Below are positions 1 through 9,051 of a stretch of 64,000 nt of DNA, piece after piece (within the stretch, counting starts at the first letter, position 1; each line of letters starts with the position of its first letter). The notes below the pieces were generated by a model, which was not told where the DNA came from, searched no databases, and saw only the letters and a program-made list of their open reading frames with translations. The stretch lies in NCBI RefSeq assembly GCF_013141775.1, contig NZ_WHOB01000088.1, positions 62,001 through 126,000 of the forward strand, given 5' to 3'. The DNA comes from Paenibacillus phytohabitans (GTDB taxonomy: Bacteria; Bacillota; Bacilli; Paenibacillales; Paenibacillaceae). The position numbers were made by a program, and so were the translations under genes.

Positions 1-223
1 GAGCCCATACCGCTCTCCAGATCCAGGGGAAATCATCCATTTCAATAATGCTCTCATGGACCTTCCAATCGATCAGGTCTTCGGAGCTGAAGGCATCCAG
101 ATTCATCTGCCGCGTATATTCCGTAAAGGATCTGGTGGCATAAATATAATGCCTGCCGTGATAGGTCCTGGCTTCGGGGTCTGCATACCAGCCCGGCACG
201 ATCGGGTTCGTAATTCCTCGCAA
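1..223 (-). CDS. GH43-family glycosidase, N-terminal fragment
   Basis: This gene runs off the left edge of the window, so only the first 74 codons are visible. The translation has a TTG start preceded by AAAGGAGG and begins LRGITNPIVPGWYADPEA. That is the first blade of a GH43 five-bladed propeller, where Asp15 of the YADPEA motif would be the general base. GH43 enzymes are inverting arabinofuranosidases, arabinanases or xylosidases. There is no signal peptide, so the enzyme is probably intracellular. It lies 33 bp downstream of the GH127 gene on the same strand and is almost certainly its operon partner, acting on imported arabino-oligosaccharides. Exact specificity cannot be read from a fragment. 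Confidence 0.85.
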   Translation of the reverse strand, partial: MRGITNPIVPGWYADPEARTYHGRHYIYATRSFTEYTRQMNLDAFSSEDLIDWKVHESIIEMDDFPWIWRAVWA

Positions 224-256
224 GCGAACCTCCCTCCTTTCTCCGCAACCTGCAAA

Positions 257-2098
257 TTAACAGCTGTATAATCCGTTCTCTTCCTGTTCCCGGATCCAGA
301 CCTGCATGAAGCCGGACGCTCTGTTGTCCCAGGCGTAATAGGGAATGAACCGGAGCGGCCTGCCCTCTTCATCCCGGCTCTGCAGCACCGTCACCCCGCC
401 CAGCAGCTCCGGCAGATGTTCCACCCAGAACTGCGCCCCGGCCGGAATGGAGCAGGCATCATAGGACAATCCGGGATGATCCGTCTGCTCCAGACAGTAC
501 ACCACGGGTCCCCGCTGAACGGCAACCCTTCCTCTGTCCGCCTCCACCTCCGGCTTGGCCCGCACAAGATTCACGGGCATATCCAGCTCAAGCACAACCC
601 TATCTCCCGGCGACCAATGCCGGTTAAGCACCAGATACCCCTGATCCGTCAAGGCTCCGGCCCCGCTGATGCTGACGCCGCCAGCCTCCAGCCGGTACCC
701 CCTGCACCATTCCGGCACACGCAGCCGGATGCTGAAGCCGGCACTTGCTGCAGGGTTCACCTCAAGCTCGATCCGGCCATCCCAGGGATACAATGTGCTT
801 TGCTTCAGCCTGACGCCCAGTCCGCTGCCCAGCACAAGCTCTGCCTCGCTGTTCATGTATTGATTGACCACCAGGCCTTCTTCTGCAGACGCATAGACGT
901 ATTGGCCCAGGGAAGGCAGGAAGCGGGCCAGATTGGTCGGACAGCAGGAGGTTTCGAACCAGGGCACACGATGATGCCCGCCCTGTGAAGCAAGCGGATT
1001 GACATAGAAGTACTTATCCCCGGACAGAGATATTCCGGATAAGGCGCCGTTGTACATTTCACGCTCTACCACATCGGCGTATTTGCCGTCTCCGAACGTC
1101 AGGTTCATCCGGTGATTCCAGAACACCATGGCAATGGCGGCGCAGGTCTCGCAATAGGCTGTTTCATTGGGCAGGTCATAATCGAAGGTGAAGCCTTCAT
1201 TATGCCTGGACGGCCCAATGCCGCCCGTTACATACATGTTGCGCTCCACCGTGTGGGTCCAGACCCGGTGCAGAGCCTCTGCATAAGCGGAATCCCCTGA
1301 AGCATGGACAATATCCGCCATTGCCGTGTACATATACATGGCACGGACAGCATGCCCGGTCACCCGCTTAATCTCGCTGACGGGAACATCATCCTGGCAA
1401 TAGGCCGGCCCCCATTCCGGATTGTCCCAGATCGCGCCCGCGCCATATCCATGGCCGCGCTCCTCCAGCAGCCACAGCGCAAGCTTCCAGTAGCGCTCGG
1501 CCCTGGTCACGCGGTACAGCTTCACCAGCGCCAGCTCAATCTCCTGATGCCCTTCCACCCAGTGCCGCTTGCCGGGGCCAAACACCTCATCATAATGATC
1601 GGCCAGACGGCAGGCCACCTCCAGCAGCCCGCGCTTGCCGGTCGCTTCATAATAGGCAACCGCCGCCTCAATCAAATGGCCGCCGTTATACATCTCGTGC
1701 TTCTCCATATCCGTCCATTTGCCCTGCGGATGCTCCAGTGTGAAGTAAGCACTAAGGTATCCATCCGCTTCCTGCGCTGCCGATATCAGCACGATAATCC
1801 GGTCGGCTTCAGCTTCCAGCGCCGCATCCCGCCTGGGCATCAGCGCATAGGCTATGCCTTCAAGCACCTTGTAGACATCCGAGTCATTATAATATTTGCC
1901 TTCGTAATGCCCCTCCATCAGGCCCCCGGCCTTGGCGAAGTTATCGATGCGCCCGGTATCCTCACATTTGGACAAGCAGTCCGGCAGAGTGGTCTGCCGG
2001 AGCACCTCCAGGCGCGGCCGCCAGAAATGATCATTAATTGTTATACTCGTAAAAGACATACCCTGCCAGGCATGCAGCTTCGCTTGTTGCTCTGCCAT
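257..2098 (-). CDS. GH127 beta-L-arabinofuranosidase
   Basis: The protein has 613 residues and no signal peptide, which suggests a cytoplasmic exo-enzyme removing beta-L-arabinofuranosyl units. It follows the HypBA1 pattern: Glu301 (likely acid/base), Glu317 and Cys319 of the CETC segment, and Cys385-Cys386 in the ETSCCPTN segment. The spacing of 16 residues between the two glutamates matches HypBA1 Glu322 and Glu338. In that family one cysteine is the nucleophile and the Glu and Cys residues bind zinc. The first two thirds form the helical barrel (roughly 20-400) and the rest is beta-rich. An AAAGGAGG-type ribosome site precedes the ATG. The gene starts 18 bp after the MalG-like permease, which ties import to hydrolysis. 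Confidence 0.93.
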   Translation of the reverse strand: MAEQQAKLHAWQGMSFTSITINDHFWRPRLEVLRQTTLPDCLSKCEDTGRIDNFAKAGGLMEGHYEGKYYNDSDVYKVLEGIAYALMPRRDAALEAEADRIIVLISAAQEADGYLSAYFTLEHPQGKWTDMEKHEMYNGGHLIEAAVAYYEATGKRGLLEVACRLADHYDEVFGPGKRHWVEGHQEIELALVKLYRVTRAERYWKLALWLLEERGHGYGAGAIWDNPEWGPAYCQDDVPVSEIKRVTGHAVRAMYMYTAMADIVHASGDSAYAEALHRVWTHTVERNMYVTGGIGPSRHNEGFTFDYDLPNETAYCETCAAIAMVFWNHRMNLTFGDGKYADVVEREMYNGALSGISLSGDKYFYVNPLASQGGHHRVPWFETSCCPTNLARFLPSLGQYVYASAEEGLVVNQYMNSEAELVLGSGLGVRLKQSTLYPWDGRIELEVNPAASAGFSIRLRVPEWCRGYRLEAGGVSISGAGALTDQGYLVLNRHWSPGDRVVLELDMPVNLVRAKPEVEADRGRVAVQRGPVVYCLEQTDHPGLSYDACSIPAGAQFWVEHLPELLGGVTVLQSRDEEGRPLRFIPYYAWDNRASGFMQVWIREQEENGLYSC

Positions 2099-2116
2099 TT
2101 CCGTTCCCCGCCTCCT

Positions 2117-2947
2117 TTATCCTTTTAATCCTGTTAAGGTAATGCCCTCCAGAAAGTAACGCTGCCCGGCCAGAAACACAATGACGCAGGGCAGAACGAC
2201 GGTGGCCGAGGCCGCCATCAGCAGATCCCACTGCGCGGTGTAGGTACCCTGGAACATTTGCAGACCCAGAGCGAGAGTAAAGAGACTGTCGCTTTTCAGG
2301 TAAATCAGCGGGCCCATGAAATCGTTCCAGGAGGCCAGAAAGCTGAATAAGGCAACCACGATGATCGCGGAACGGCTTAAGGGAAAGATGAGCCGGGTAT
2401 AGATTTGCCAGTAATTCGCCCCGTCCACAAAGGCCGCTTCATCAAAGTCTCGCGGAATCGTCAGATAGAATTGCCGGAGCAGGAAGATATTGAAGATTCC
2501 GCCGCCGAAATAAGCGGGTACAATCAGCGGATACAGCGTATCGTATAGACCCATCAGCTGCCAGCCGAGAAAGCTCGGGATAATCGTCACCGCCGCCGGC
2601 AGCATCATGCTGGTCATCAGGATGGCAAACACCGTATCCCGGCCCTTCCACTGAATCCGTGAGAATCCGAAGGCCCCGATACTGCTGGTAATTACGGTTC
2701 CCACAAGCACCGTAACCACGATGATCAGTGTGTTCTTGAAGAAAACATCGAACGGCAGCACCGTAAGCGCCTTATGAAAATTGCTCCACTGAAACGGCTT
2801 CGGTATCCATTCGGGAGGCATGGTAAAAATCTGCGATAAATTCATCAGCGAGCTGCGGATCAGCCAGACAAACGGAATGACGAACATGGCAGAGATCAGG
2901 ATAAGCGCTCCGTAGCTTGCGGTAAGTGATAGCTTCGATGGCCTCAA
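2117..2947 (-). CDS. Sugar ABC transporter permease, MalG type
   Basis: This is an inner-membrane subunit of a CUT1-type carbohydrate importer. I chose a TTG start that overlaps the TGA stop of the upstream permease (TTGA) and follows a G-rich ribosome site, giving 276 residues, the normal length for this family; a longer reading would run deep into the upstream gene. The sequence has six hydrophobic segments. The EAA loop reads EAAFVDGANYWQIYTRLIFP and contacts the ATPase. No ATPase gene is present in the cluster, as is usual for Gram-positive CUT1 systems that share MsmX. The likely substrate is an arabino-oligosaccharide, inferred only from the GH127 and GH43 neighbours. Confidence 0.93.
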   Translation of the reverse strand: MRPSKLSLTASYGALILISAMFVIPFVWLIRSSLMNLSQIFTMPPEWIPKPFQWSNFHKALTVLPFDVFFKNTLIIVVTVLVGTVITSSIGAFGFSRIQWKGRDTVFAILMTSMMLPAAVTIIPSFLGWQLMGLYDTLYPLIVPAYFGGGIFNIFLLRQFYLTIPRDFDEAAFVDGANYWQIYTRLIFPLSRSAIIVVALFSFLASWNDFMGPLIYLKSDSLFTLALGLQMFQGTYTAQWDLLMAASATVVLPCVIVFLAGQRYFLEGITLTGLKG

Positions 2948-3831
2948 GCACGGTCCCCCCCTTCGTAATACACCCATGACTTCGAGGTTCTGAAGACGAT
3001 AAAGGTAAAGAACAGAATAATGATGAACAAGATCCAGGCCAGCGCGGACGCATATCCCATCTCGGCATCCCGGAAGCCCGTTCTCCACAAATAAAATACA
3101 TAGAACAGACTCCGGTTGTTCGGTCCGCCCTGCGTCAGAATATAAGCTTCGTTGAAGACCTGGAAGGAGCCGATTATGGTCATGATTGTATTGAAAAAAA
3201 TCGTGGGGGTGACCATCGGAACTGTCACGTGGCTCAGCTTGCGGAACCAGCCGCCTCCATCCACCTCAATCGCTTCGTAATACTGCCGGGGGATACCGGA
3301 AAGTCCGGCGAGAAAAATAATCACCGTGCTGCCGATGCCCCATAGCGTGGTAAGAACCACTGACGGGATGACACTGCTCTCCCCGTACAGCCAGTCGCTG
3401 GTCGGCAGATGCAGCCGGCTGAGCAGTGAATTGATGAGGCCCAGATCGGGATTGAGCAGCCACATCCAGATCATGGCCGAGGCCACCGCCGGAACAATGC
3501 TCGGAAGATAGATAATCGTACGGAAGATGGCTCTTCCCTTTACATTGAGATTGAGCAGAAGCGCGATGCCGAAGGAAATAAGAATAACTGCAGGCACACG
3601 CAGCACGACGAAATAAAAGGTGATTCCCAGCGATTTATAGAACAGCTCATCCTCACCTGAGAACAGCCGCACGAAATTATCCAGACCGACAAAAGACGTC
3701 TGATCCTTGAACACATTATAGTTGGTCAGGCTGAGCACCAGGCTTGCGATCATGGGACCCAGCGTAAAAATGGCAAACCCAAGTATTGCGGGGGCGGTGA
3801 ACAGCAGCCCATAGAACATTCCCTTTCGCAT
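2944..3831 (-). CDS. Sugar ABC transporter permease, MalF type
   Basis: This is the partner permease of 295 residues, starting MRKGMFYGLLFTAPAILGF, with six predicted membrane helices. An EAIEVDGGGWFRKLSHVTVP loop forms the ATPase contact. I chose the ATG with GGAGG five bases upstream. An in-frame TTG 27 bp further upstream has no ribosome site and lies in a dispersed repeat. The gene overlaps the next permease by four bases, consistent with translational coupling. It lies 182 bp downstream of the solute-binding gene. That gap contains a palindromic repeat that could lower permease expression relative to binding protein. Confidence 0.93.
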   Translation of the reverse strand: MRKGMFYGLLFTAPAILGFAIFTLGPMIASLVLSLTNYNVFKDQTSFVGLDNFVRLFSGEDELFYKSLGITFYFVVLRVPAVILISFGIALLLNLNVKGRAIFRTIIYLPSIVPAVASAMIWMWLLNPDLGLINSLLSRLHLPTSDWLYGESSVIPSVVLTTLWGIGSTVIIFLAGLSGIPRQYYEAIEVDGGGWFRKLSHVTVPMVTPTIFFNTIMTIIGSFQVFNEAYILTQGGPNNRSLFYVFYLWRTGFRDAEMGYASALAWILFIIILFFTFIVFRTSKSWVYYEGGDRA

Positions 3832-3855
3832 ACCGGCCTCCAGTCTCGAATTTCG

Positions 3856-3953
3856 CAAGTAGAAACGGCTTTGCCGTCCTTTAGACGGACGGTACCGTTT
3901 CAGCGTGAAATAGAAGGATAATTTAAAGTGTAAGCATATAAATTCTTATATTT
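3856..3953. repeat. Dispersed palindromic repeat, copy 1
   Basis: A block of about 100 bp has a near copy at 11865-11969. It contains nested inverted repeats: GAAACGG pairs with CCGTTTC, and GCCGTCC with GGACGGT. An AT-rich tail follows that includes AAGCATATA and ATTCTTAT. The copies differ mainly in the loop and tail. It lies between a binding-protein gene and its permease gene, a usual place for elements that stabilise or attenuate mRNA. Confidence 0.8.
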
Positions 3954-4013
3954 GCAAAAAGAACGGCGAACGAGGTATCGGACGCCGCTCCTTAGTACTA
4001 GTTTCGCAGTTGG

Positions 4014-5417
4014 TTATTCCTTGATATCGCGGCGTCCCTTAACTTGGGCCTGGGCCTTTACGGCAATCGAGTCCATCGCTTCCTGGGCGGTTTGCTGGCC
4101 GAGCCATACCTTATCCAGGGCAGGATTAACCAGATCCATAATATTGTTGAAATTCTTCACATAGCCGGTCGGCGTCTGATGCCCTTTGGTCAAGATTACA
4201 TCGACGATGGCTTCTTTATAGCCGGAGGGTCTGGCATCCAGATTCTCCGTCCATTTGGCGAGTAGCGCCGGATCGGTGTACCAGTCCTTGGGAGAAGGCA
4301 TCCAGGTTCCGGCTGTAAGCATATCAATGGAGGCTTCAGGATCGAGCAGCGCCTTCAGCAGCTCCCAGGTCTCCTGTGGATGCTTGGTGGATTTGAAGAT
4401 CGAGAACATGCCGCAGACCACGGTGGTTACCGGCTCTTTCATTACAGGCATGACCCCCACGTTAAAGTTGAACTTCGACTGGGCGAGGCCTGCGCTTGCC
4501 CATTGCCCGTCCACCGTCATCGCTACCTTCTTGGTCTGGAGAGCTACATTCGTTGCCGGAATATTCTTCGACTGCACGGGTGAAGGGGATACGTGGTGCA
4601 CATTCATCAGATCGGCTATTTTCTGGAGGGCTTCAACAGCTTCCGGCTGGTTAAGCGCGAAGGTCTTGCCATCCGCCGAGATGAAATCCCCGCCATTTGA
4701 ATAGATAAAGTTGCTGTATACCCCCCACCAGGTGGAGAGATTTGCGCCATATTGCTTAATTTTTTTGGGATCGAAGTCCGGGTCGGCTGCTGTTTTGCCA
4801 TTGGTGTCCACAGTCAGCTTCTTGGCAACCTCGACGAATTCATCCCAGGTCCAGGCATCCGCCACATTCGACGGGGGAGGCTCTATTCCGGCTTCCTTGA
4901 AGATATCCTCATTGTAGAACAGTCCGAAGGATTCCGGCCCTGGTCCGATTCCAATTACATTGCCCGGCTCCAGTGAATAGGTAATATTGGGAACCAGCGT
5001 ATCCGGACTGATGTCGGCATCCGTATCGAGAAATTCCTGGAGATTATAGAATTTGCCCTGCTCCGCCATCGGAAAGGCAATCGTACCCGATTCCATCATG
5101 GCAATATCCGGAACATCATTTCCGGCGACCATGGTCGTCAGCTTGGTATCATAATCAGCGGCAATATGCTGAAGCTCAACCTTGACATTTGGATGCTTGG
5201 CCTCGAAGTTCTGGATGGCTTTTTTGTAAGGAGCCACTTCTTCCGGTGATCCCCATACAGTCATCCGCAGCGTAATGTTCTCCTTCGATCCGGCATTCCC
5301 GGAAGGCGTGGAAGTCTCAGGGCTTGCTGTACCCGACTTCGAGCACGCAGACAGCACAGCAGCTAGCATCAGAATCAGAGCCAATGTAATGAAGACCGGT
5401 TTTCTTGGTAGCAACAT
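4014..5417 (-). CDS. Sugar ABC transporter solute-binding lipoprotein
   Basis: This 467-residue protein is a family 1 extracellular solute-binding protein. The N-terminus has lysine and arginine, a hydrophobic core and the lipobox LSAC, so the mature protein would be lipid-anchored at Cys25. A low-complexity Ser/Thr/Pro linker follows and then the LRMTVWGSPEEV start of the binding fold. It would capture oligosaccharides for the two permeases downstream. Its promoter region carries the same 24-bp site found upstream of the response regulator gene, plus a cre-like sequence over the promoter. Expression is therefore likely activated by the adjacent two-component system and subject to carbon catabolite repression. 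Confidence 0.93.
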   Translation of the reverse strand: MLLPRKPVFITLALILMLAAVLSACSKSGTASPETSTPSGNAGSKENITLRMTVWGSPEEVAPYKKAIQNFEAKHPNVKVELQHIAADYDTKLTTMVAGNDVPDIAMMESGTIAFPMAEQGKFYNLQEFLDTDADISPDTLVPNITYSLEPGNVIGIGPGPESFGLFYNEDIFKEAGIEPPPSNVADAWTWDEFVEVAKKLTVDTNGKTAADPDFDPKKIKQYGANLSTWWGVYSNFIYSNGGDFISADGKTFALNQPEAVEALQKIADLMNVHHVSPSPVQSKNIPATNVALQTKKVAMTVDGQWASAGLAQSKFNFNVGVMPVMKEPVTTVVCGMFSIFKSTKHPQETWELLKALLDPEASIDMLTAGTWMPSPKDWYTDPALLAKWTENLDARPSGYKEAIVDVILTKGHQTPTGYVKNFNNIMDLVNPALDKVWLGQQTAQEAMDSIAVKAQAQVKGRRDIKE

Positions 5418-5479
5418 ATTCCGAGCCCCTCTCGATTTCTAAGTTCAACGGGTTCATAGCTGCAGTCTATGATGCCTTT

Positions 5480-5506
5480 ATTATAAATTACAGGATAGCG
5501 CTTACA
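5480..5506 (-). promoter_or_regulatory. Promoter -10 with overlapping cre-like site
   Basis: On the minus strand TATAAT lies at 5485-5480. Just upstream at 5506-5493 is TGTAAGCGCTATCC, which fits the CcpA cre consensus TGWAANCGNTNWCA at all but the last base. The -35 region is poor, as expected for an activator-dependent promoter. It drives the binding-protein, permease and hydrolase operon. Confidence 0.65.
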
Positions 5507-5520
5507 TAACCCTAATCTCT

Positions 5521-5544
5521 TTGGATTGGTGGACTGTGATTGGG
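5521..5544 (-). promoter_or_regulatory. Putative response-regulator site, copy 1
   Basis: On the plus strand the site reads TTGGATTGGTGGACT, three bases, then ATTGGG beginning at base 19. It matches 9000-9023 at 22 of 24 positions. It begins 35 bp upstream of the TATAAT of the binding-protein promoter. The same site and spacing precede the YesN-type regulator gene. Confidence 0.75.
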
Positions 5545-5545
5545 T

Positions 5546-7312
5546 TTACAGCGGGAGTGTAATGGCCACCTTTGTTCCTTTTCCCGGAGAAGAGAAGATG
5601 GAGATTCCGTACTCGCCGCCATAGGTCATCTGAATGCGGTCAATGGTATTCTTAATGCCCACGGAAGATGCTTTCTGGTGCAAAATCGCATTTACAGTCG
5701 CCTGGCTCATGCCACGGCCGTTGTCGGCCACCTCGTAATGCCGGGTTCTGCCGTTAATCCAGCCGCGGATTCCGATGATGCCGCCCGATTCGGTCTGATC
5801 GAAGCCATGCAGAATCGCATTTTCCACAAAAGGCTGGAACAGCAGCCGTGGCACATCATATTCGAAGAGCCGCGGGTCCATATCATACTCTACAGTGAAC
5901 TTGTCCTCGAACCGGATCGACATAATATAGAAATAGTTATTCATCCAGTTCATTTCTTCGGACAAAGGAACGGCGCCCCATGTCTTCCTCGAAGTATAAT
6001 GCAGCATATTGGACAGGCAGACAAGCATTTTGCTGAGCTCCTGCTGATCATTCTCAATCGCCGTCCAGTTCATCACATTCAGGGTATTGTACAGGAAATG
6101 GGGATGCATCTGCATGTTCAGCGCCTGAATCTCGGCTTCCTTTTCCTTCAGCTTGGTCTCGTAATTCTCTGTCACGAGCAGATGAATCCGGTCATTCATC
6201 CGGTTAAAGCGCTGCGTTAGAATGCCGAATTCATCGTTGCTTACCACATCCACGCGGGTCTGGAAATCGCCTTCGCCCACCGATCTCATCGCGCTTAACA
6301 GCCGCTTGATCGGTTTGGTAATTTTGCCGGCAATGAAAAAAGCGAGGATAAGCGCCACTATCCCCATCACCACGGCCATGACAGTAATGGAAGCGCGGAT
6401 CACCGGCACAAAGCTGCTCACCAGCCCTGCTTCCGGAATCCACACGACAGACATCCAGCCGGTAACCTCCGAGCGGTCAAAGCAGACGATCACCGCCTCG
6501 CCGTCCAGCGTCATTCTCCGCGCCCCGCTTTTCTCCTGCTGCAGCTCGTCCAGCCACGCCTCCTTATAGGTCTGCGCAATAGCCCCCGGCTCACTGCTGG
6601 CGACCACCTTATCATGCGGATCGAGCACCATATAGCGCGAGCTTCCCGGTATGCTGTCCTCATACAAGGATTTAAGCACCTCGGATTTGAAGCTAATGGC
6701 AAGTACAGGGCGTTCCACCCCGGCATCCATTTTCTCCAGCTTCGTATTGCTAAGATAGGTGAAATCAAGCACGCGTGTGGCCGAGAACAAATAACGGAAC
6801 TCCAGATTCCCGTCCTGCAGATAAGGCTGGTTGAACATAGATACGAAATCATAGGTAGGAATCCATACCAGCTTCCCCCCTGCCTGCCGGGCCAGATCGT
6901 ATATATCCGATTGAACCGGGTCTCCTTGCGGCAGCGTTTGTCCGAAGGTAAAGTAGGAGGTCCATAGCTGGTAGGCATAGATATCCTGGTTCTGGGAAAA
7001 GGTTTTGCCGAGCACTGCCGTCACCTGCCGGTCCGCTGCAAACAGCTCCACTTGGTTCGCGGGGTCCAGCTGGCTGAAAATGCGGAACAGATCCTTATCG
7101 AGAAATAAGGACATGCTGTTCTGGTCCACGATCCGCAGCTTCGTGTCCATGACTTCGTTATTTTTTTTGACAATCTCATACACATTCTTCTGCGCCTGCT
7201 CCGTGATAATCTTCAGGCTGGTCCGATAGAACAATGCCCCGAGTACGAGCAGGGGAACCGCGATCAGCAGGATGTAGCTTGCCAGCAGCCGGTAACGGAA
7301 GGTGATCTTCAT
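5546..7312 (-). CDS. YesM-type sensor histidine kinase
   Basis: This 588-residue membrane kinase has an N-terminal transmembrane helix (about 8-28), an extracytoplasmic sensor domain to about residue 300, a second helix (about 305-328), a HAMP linker, and a His_kinase/HATPase core. The phosphoacceptor is His405 in the PHFLYNTL motif. The N box includes Asn498 in FVENAILHGF, and NGRGM is the G1 box. Such kinases sense extracellular sugars, sometimes through a binding protein. The start codon overlaps the stop of the response regulator gene (ATGA), so the two are co-translated. The pair very likely controls the downstream transporter and arabinosidase genes. Confidence 0.95.
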   Translation of the reverse strand: MKITFRYRLLASYILLIAVPLLVLGALFYRTSLKIITEQAQKNVYEIVKKNNEVMDTKLRIVDQNSMSLFLDKDLFRIFSQLDPANQVELFAADRQVTAVLGKTFSQNQDIYAYQLWTSYFTFGQTLPQGDPVQSDIYDLARQAGGKLVWIPTYDFVSMFNQPYLQDGNLEFRYLFSATRVLDFTYLSNTKLEKMDAGVERPVLAISFKSEVLKSLYEDSIPGSSRYMVLDPHDKVVASSEPGAIAQTYKEAWLDELQQEKSGARRMTLDGEAVIVCFDRSEVTGWMSVVWIPEAGLVSSFVPVIRASITVMAVVMGIVALILAFFIAGKITKPIKRLLSAMRSVGEGDFQTRVDVVSNDEFGILTQRFNRMNDRIHLLVTENYETKLKEKEAEIQALNMQMHPHFLYNTLNVMNWTAIENDQQELSKMLVCLSNMLHYTSRKTWGAVPLSEEMNWMNNYFYIMSIRFEDKFTVEYDMDPRLFEYDVPRLLFQPFVENAILHGFDQTESGGIIGIRGWINGRTRHYEVADNGRGMSQATVNAILHQKASSVGIKNTIDRIQMTYGGEYGISIFSSPGKGTKVAITLPL

Positions 7313-8904
7313 GCCTCCCGTTTCCTTTGCGAAAGTGCGTGCTTATAAGCTTTTGGCGACATGCCATGATATTTCTTGAATACACGGCAAAAATATTTCG
7401 TATCCTGAAATCCGCATTCCAGGGAAATTTCGTATACTCTGAACTGCTCCGCTGCAAGCAGCTCTTTGGCCCGCTTCATACGGACCGCCGTCACATGCTC
7501 GGAGAAGGTTTTGCCCGTCCTGTTCTTGATCAGCGTACTGAAATAGGAGGGGTTAAAGTGGAAATGCTCGGCTGCCCGTTCCAGGGTAAGGTTCTCTTTC
7601 GTATGCCCCTGTATCCAGCCCAGGCATTCCGCGATGACCACCTCACTCTTATCCTGTCTGGATAAGGCCAGGGCTAGATGCGCTTCCCGGAGCGCATGGT
7701 TAAGTTTGGTCATTAATTCCTGATATGAACGGCATGAACGGATAAGCATCGTGGCCGTATCGGTCAGCATCTGCCCCGTCTTTTTGTCCAGAATATCCTG
7801 ATGGTCACTCCGGATCTGCAGCAGCATCAGCGAGGCCTGCTCCTTCAGCAGCATGGGACTGGCCTGTCCGGCATCCGCGAGCTGATAGACGGTCTCAGCG
7901 CAGACCTCCTGAACAAGGGCGGCATCGTCCATTTTCAAAGCATCATACAGCCTGCCCCAGTCAGGAGCTCCAGCTCCGGGGGTTGAAATAAGCTCATCCG
8001 CAAAAAGCAATCCCTGCCGGAAATCGTAGAAATTGTAGCTGTTGGCCGTCCTGGCTGCAAGATACGACCGCGGCGCTTCGGCAAGCAGGGAATGGCATTG
8101 CGGCCCAATCCCGTGGACAAGCTGTCCCGCATGCACCCACTCAGCCGCCAAAGACTGGGCGATGAAGCGGGCCTCCTCCCGCTTGCCTTGGGTAAGCGCT
8201 TCCAGCGTAATCAAGGTCACGGCCGCCTGAACGCCGTCCTCCATCATCCCGCTCAAGGGAACGGTTATGGCCTCTCCCCACCGACTCCAGGCCTGCTCCA
8301 GAGAGCGGACGAAGGAGCCGCTGTCCTGCTGTTCCCCGCTGTCCCGGCGGTGCTTCAGCTCCGAATATACAGCCACACCGCTCTCCCGCAGCCACTCATA
8401 ACGGTTCAGCTCCTCCAGCTCCTCCGGGGCCGCACTGCCGTTGAGCCAGGACAGTATCAACCGGCTCAGGTAGGCGGAAGAAGCCAGCTTCAGGCGGTGC
8501 TGCAGCTCTTCCTCTTCGCGGTACTGCTGCTGTTCCGCTGTCAGCTGAAGGTCGATCCGGCTTAAGACCTCCGTAATTTTCTCAATCTCCACAGGCTTCA
8601 GCAGGTAATCAAAAGCGCCGTGACGAACCGCCTTCTGCGCATACTCGAACAGATTGTAAGCGGATACCATTACAACCCTGGTTTTAATGCCTTCTACCTT
8701 AAGCCGTTCCAGAAATTCAAGACCATCCATGCCAGGCATACGGATATCCGTCAATATAGCTTCCGGGCTGTGGGCTTTCACCAATTCCATGGCCGACAAG
8801 CCATCCTTCGCCGCCACCACCTGGTCCTCCGGCCGCAGCCGCCCAATCAGATTGACCATCCCTCTGAGATGTCTGGGCTCATCATCCACGATCAATATTC
8901 TCAC
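7309..8904 (-). CDS. YesN-type response regulator, receiver plus AraC HTH
   Basis: With the GTG start (VRILIVDDEP) the protein has 531 residues. The receiver domain covers about 1-120, with the acidic pair Asp7-Asp8 and phospho-acceptor Asp53 in LTDIRMPGMDG; SAYN supplies the conserved switch serine and KP the conserved lysine. A variable middle region follows, and two AraC-type helix-turn-helix motifs occupy roughly the last 100 residues. A longer reading from an upstream start would add 15 residues unlike any receiver. It is the first gene of a two-gene operon with the YesM-type kinase. Copies of a 24-bp site upstream of this gene and of the binding-protein gene are probably its DNA targets. 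Confidence 0.95.
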   Translation of the reverse strand: MRILIVDDEPRHLRGMVNLIGRLRPEDQVVAAKDGLSAMELVKAHSPEAILTDIRMPGMDGLEFLERLKVEGIKTRVVMVSAYNLFEYAQKAVRHGAFDYLLKPVEIEKITEVLSRIDLQLTAEQQQYREEEELQHRLKLASSAYLSRLILSWLNGSAAPEELEELNRYEWLRESGVAVYSELKHRRDSGEQQDSGSFVRSLEQAWSRWGEAITVPLSGMMEDGVQAAVTLITLEALTQGKREEARFIAQSLAAEWVHAGQLVHGIGPQCHSLLAEAPRSYLAARTANSYNFYDFRQGLLFADELISTPGAGAPDWGRLYDALKMDDAALVQEVCAETVYQLADAGQASPMLLKEQASLMLLQIRSDHQDILDKKTGQMLTDTATMLIRSCRSYQELMTKLNHALREAHLALALSRQDKSEVVIAECLGWIQGHTKENLTLERAAEHFHFNPSYFSTLIKNRTGKTFSEHVTAVRMKRAKELLAAEQFRVYEISLECGFQDTKYFCRVFKKYHGMSPKAYKHALSQRKREA

Positions 8905-8959
8905 TATGCTCAGCCCCCCAAATTGGTTTGAATTACATAACAGCCGCATCTTTGCCCTA

Positions 8960-9023
8960 ATTATAAAAGCCGTTCCGGCTTATTCATAGTGCATTAATAT
9001 TGGATTGGTGGACTATTATTGGG
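8960..9023 (-). promoter_or_regulatory. Promoter of the two-component operon with regulator site, copy 2
   Basis: On the minus strand TATAAT lies at 8965-8960 with no good -35. The 24-bp site at 9000-9023 is 34 bp upstream of it, against 35 bp at the other copy. This arrangement suggests autoactivation by the response regulator. Confidence 0.72.
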
Positions 9024-9051
9024 AGCGTGCGCGGAGTTCGGGAGAGAAGCT

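Noticed and set aside
416..988. Long plus-strand frames opposite GH127, and similar long frames opposite other genes
   Set aside because: They are antisense shadows of G+C-rich coding DNA with no ribosome sites or family patterns; the minus-strand gene has intact catalytic motifs.
3856..3858. TTG as the start of the MalF-type permease
   Set aside because: It has no ribosome site and lies inside a dispersed repeat; the ATG at 3831 has GGAGG at proper distance.
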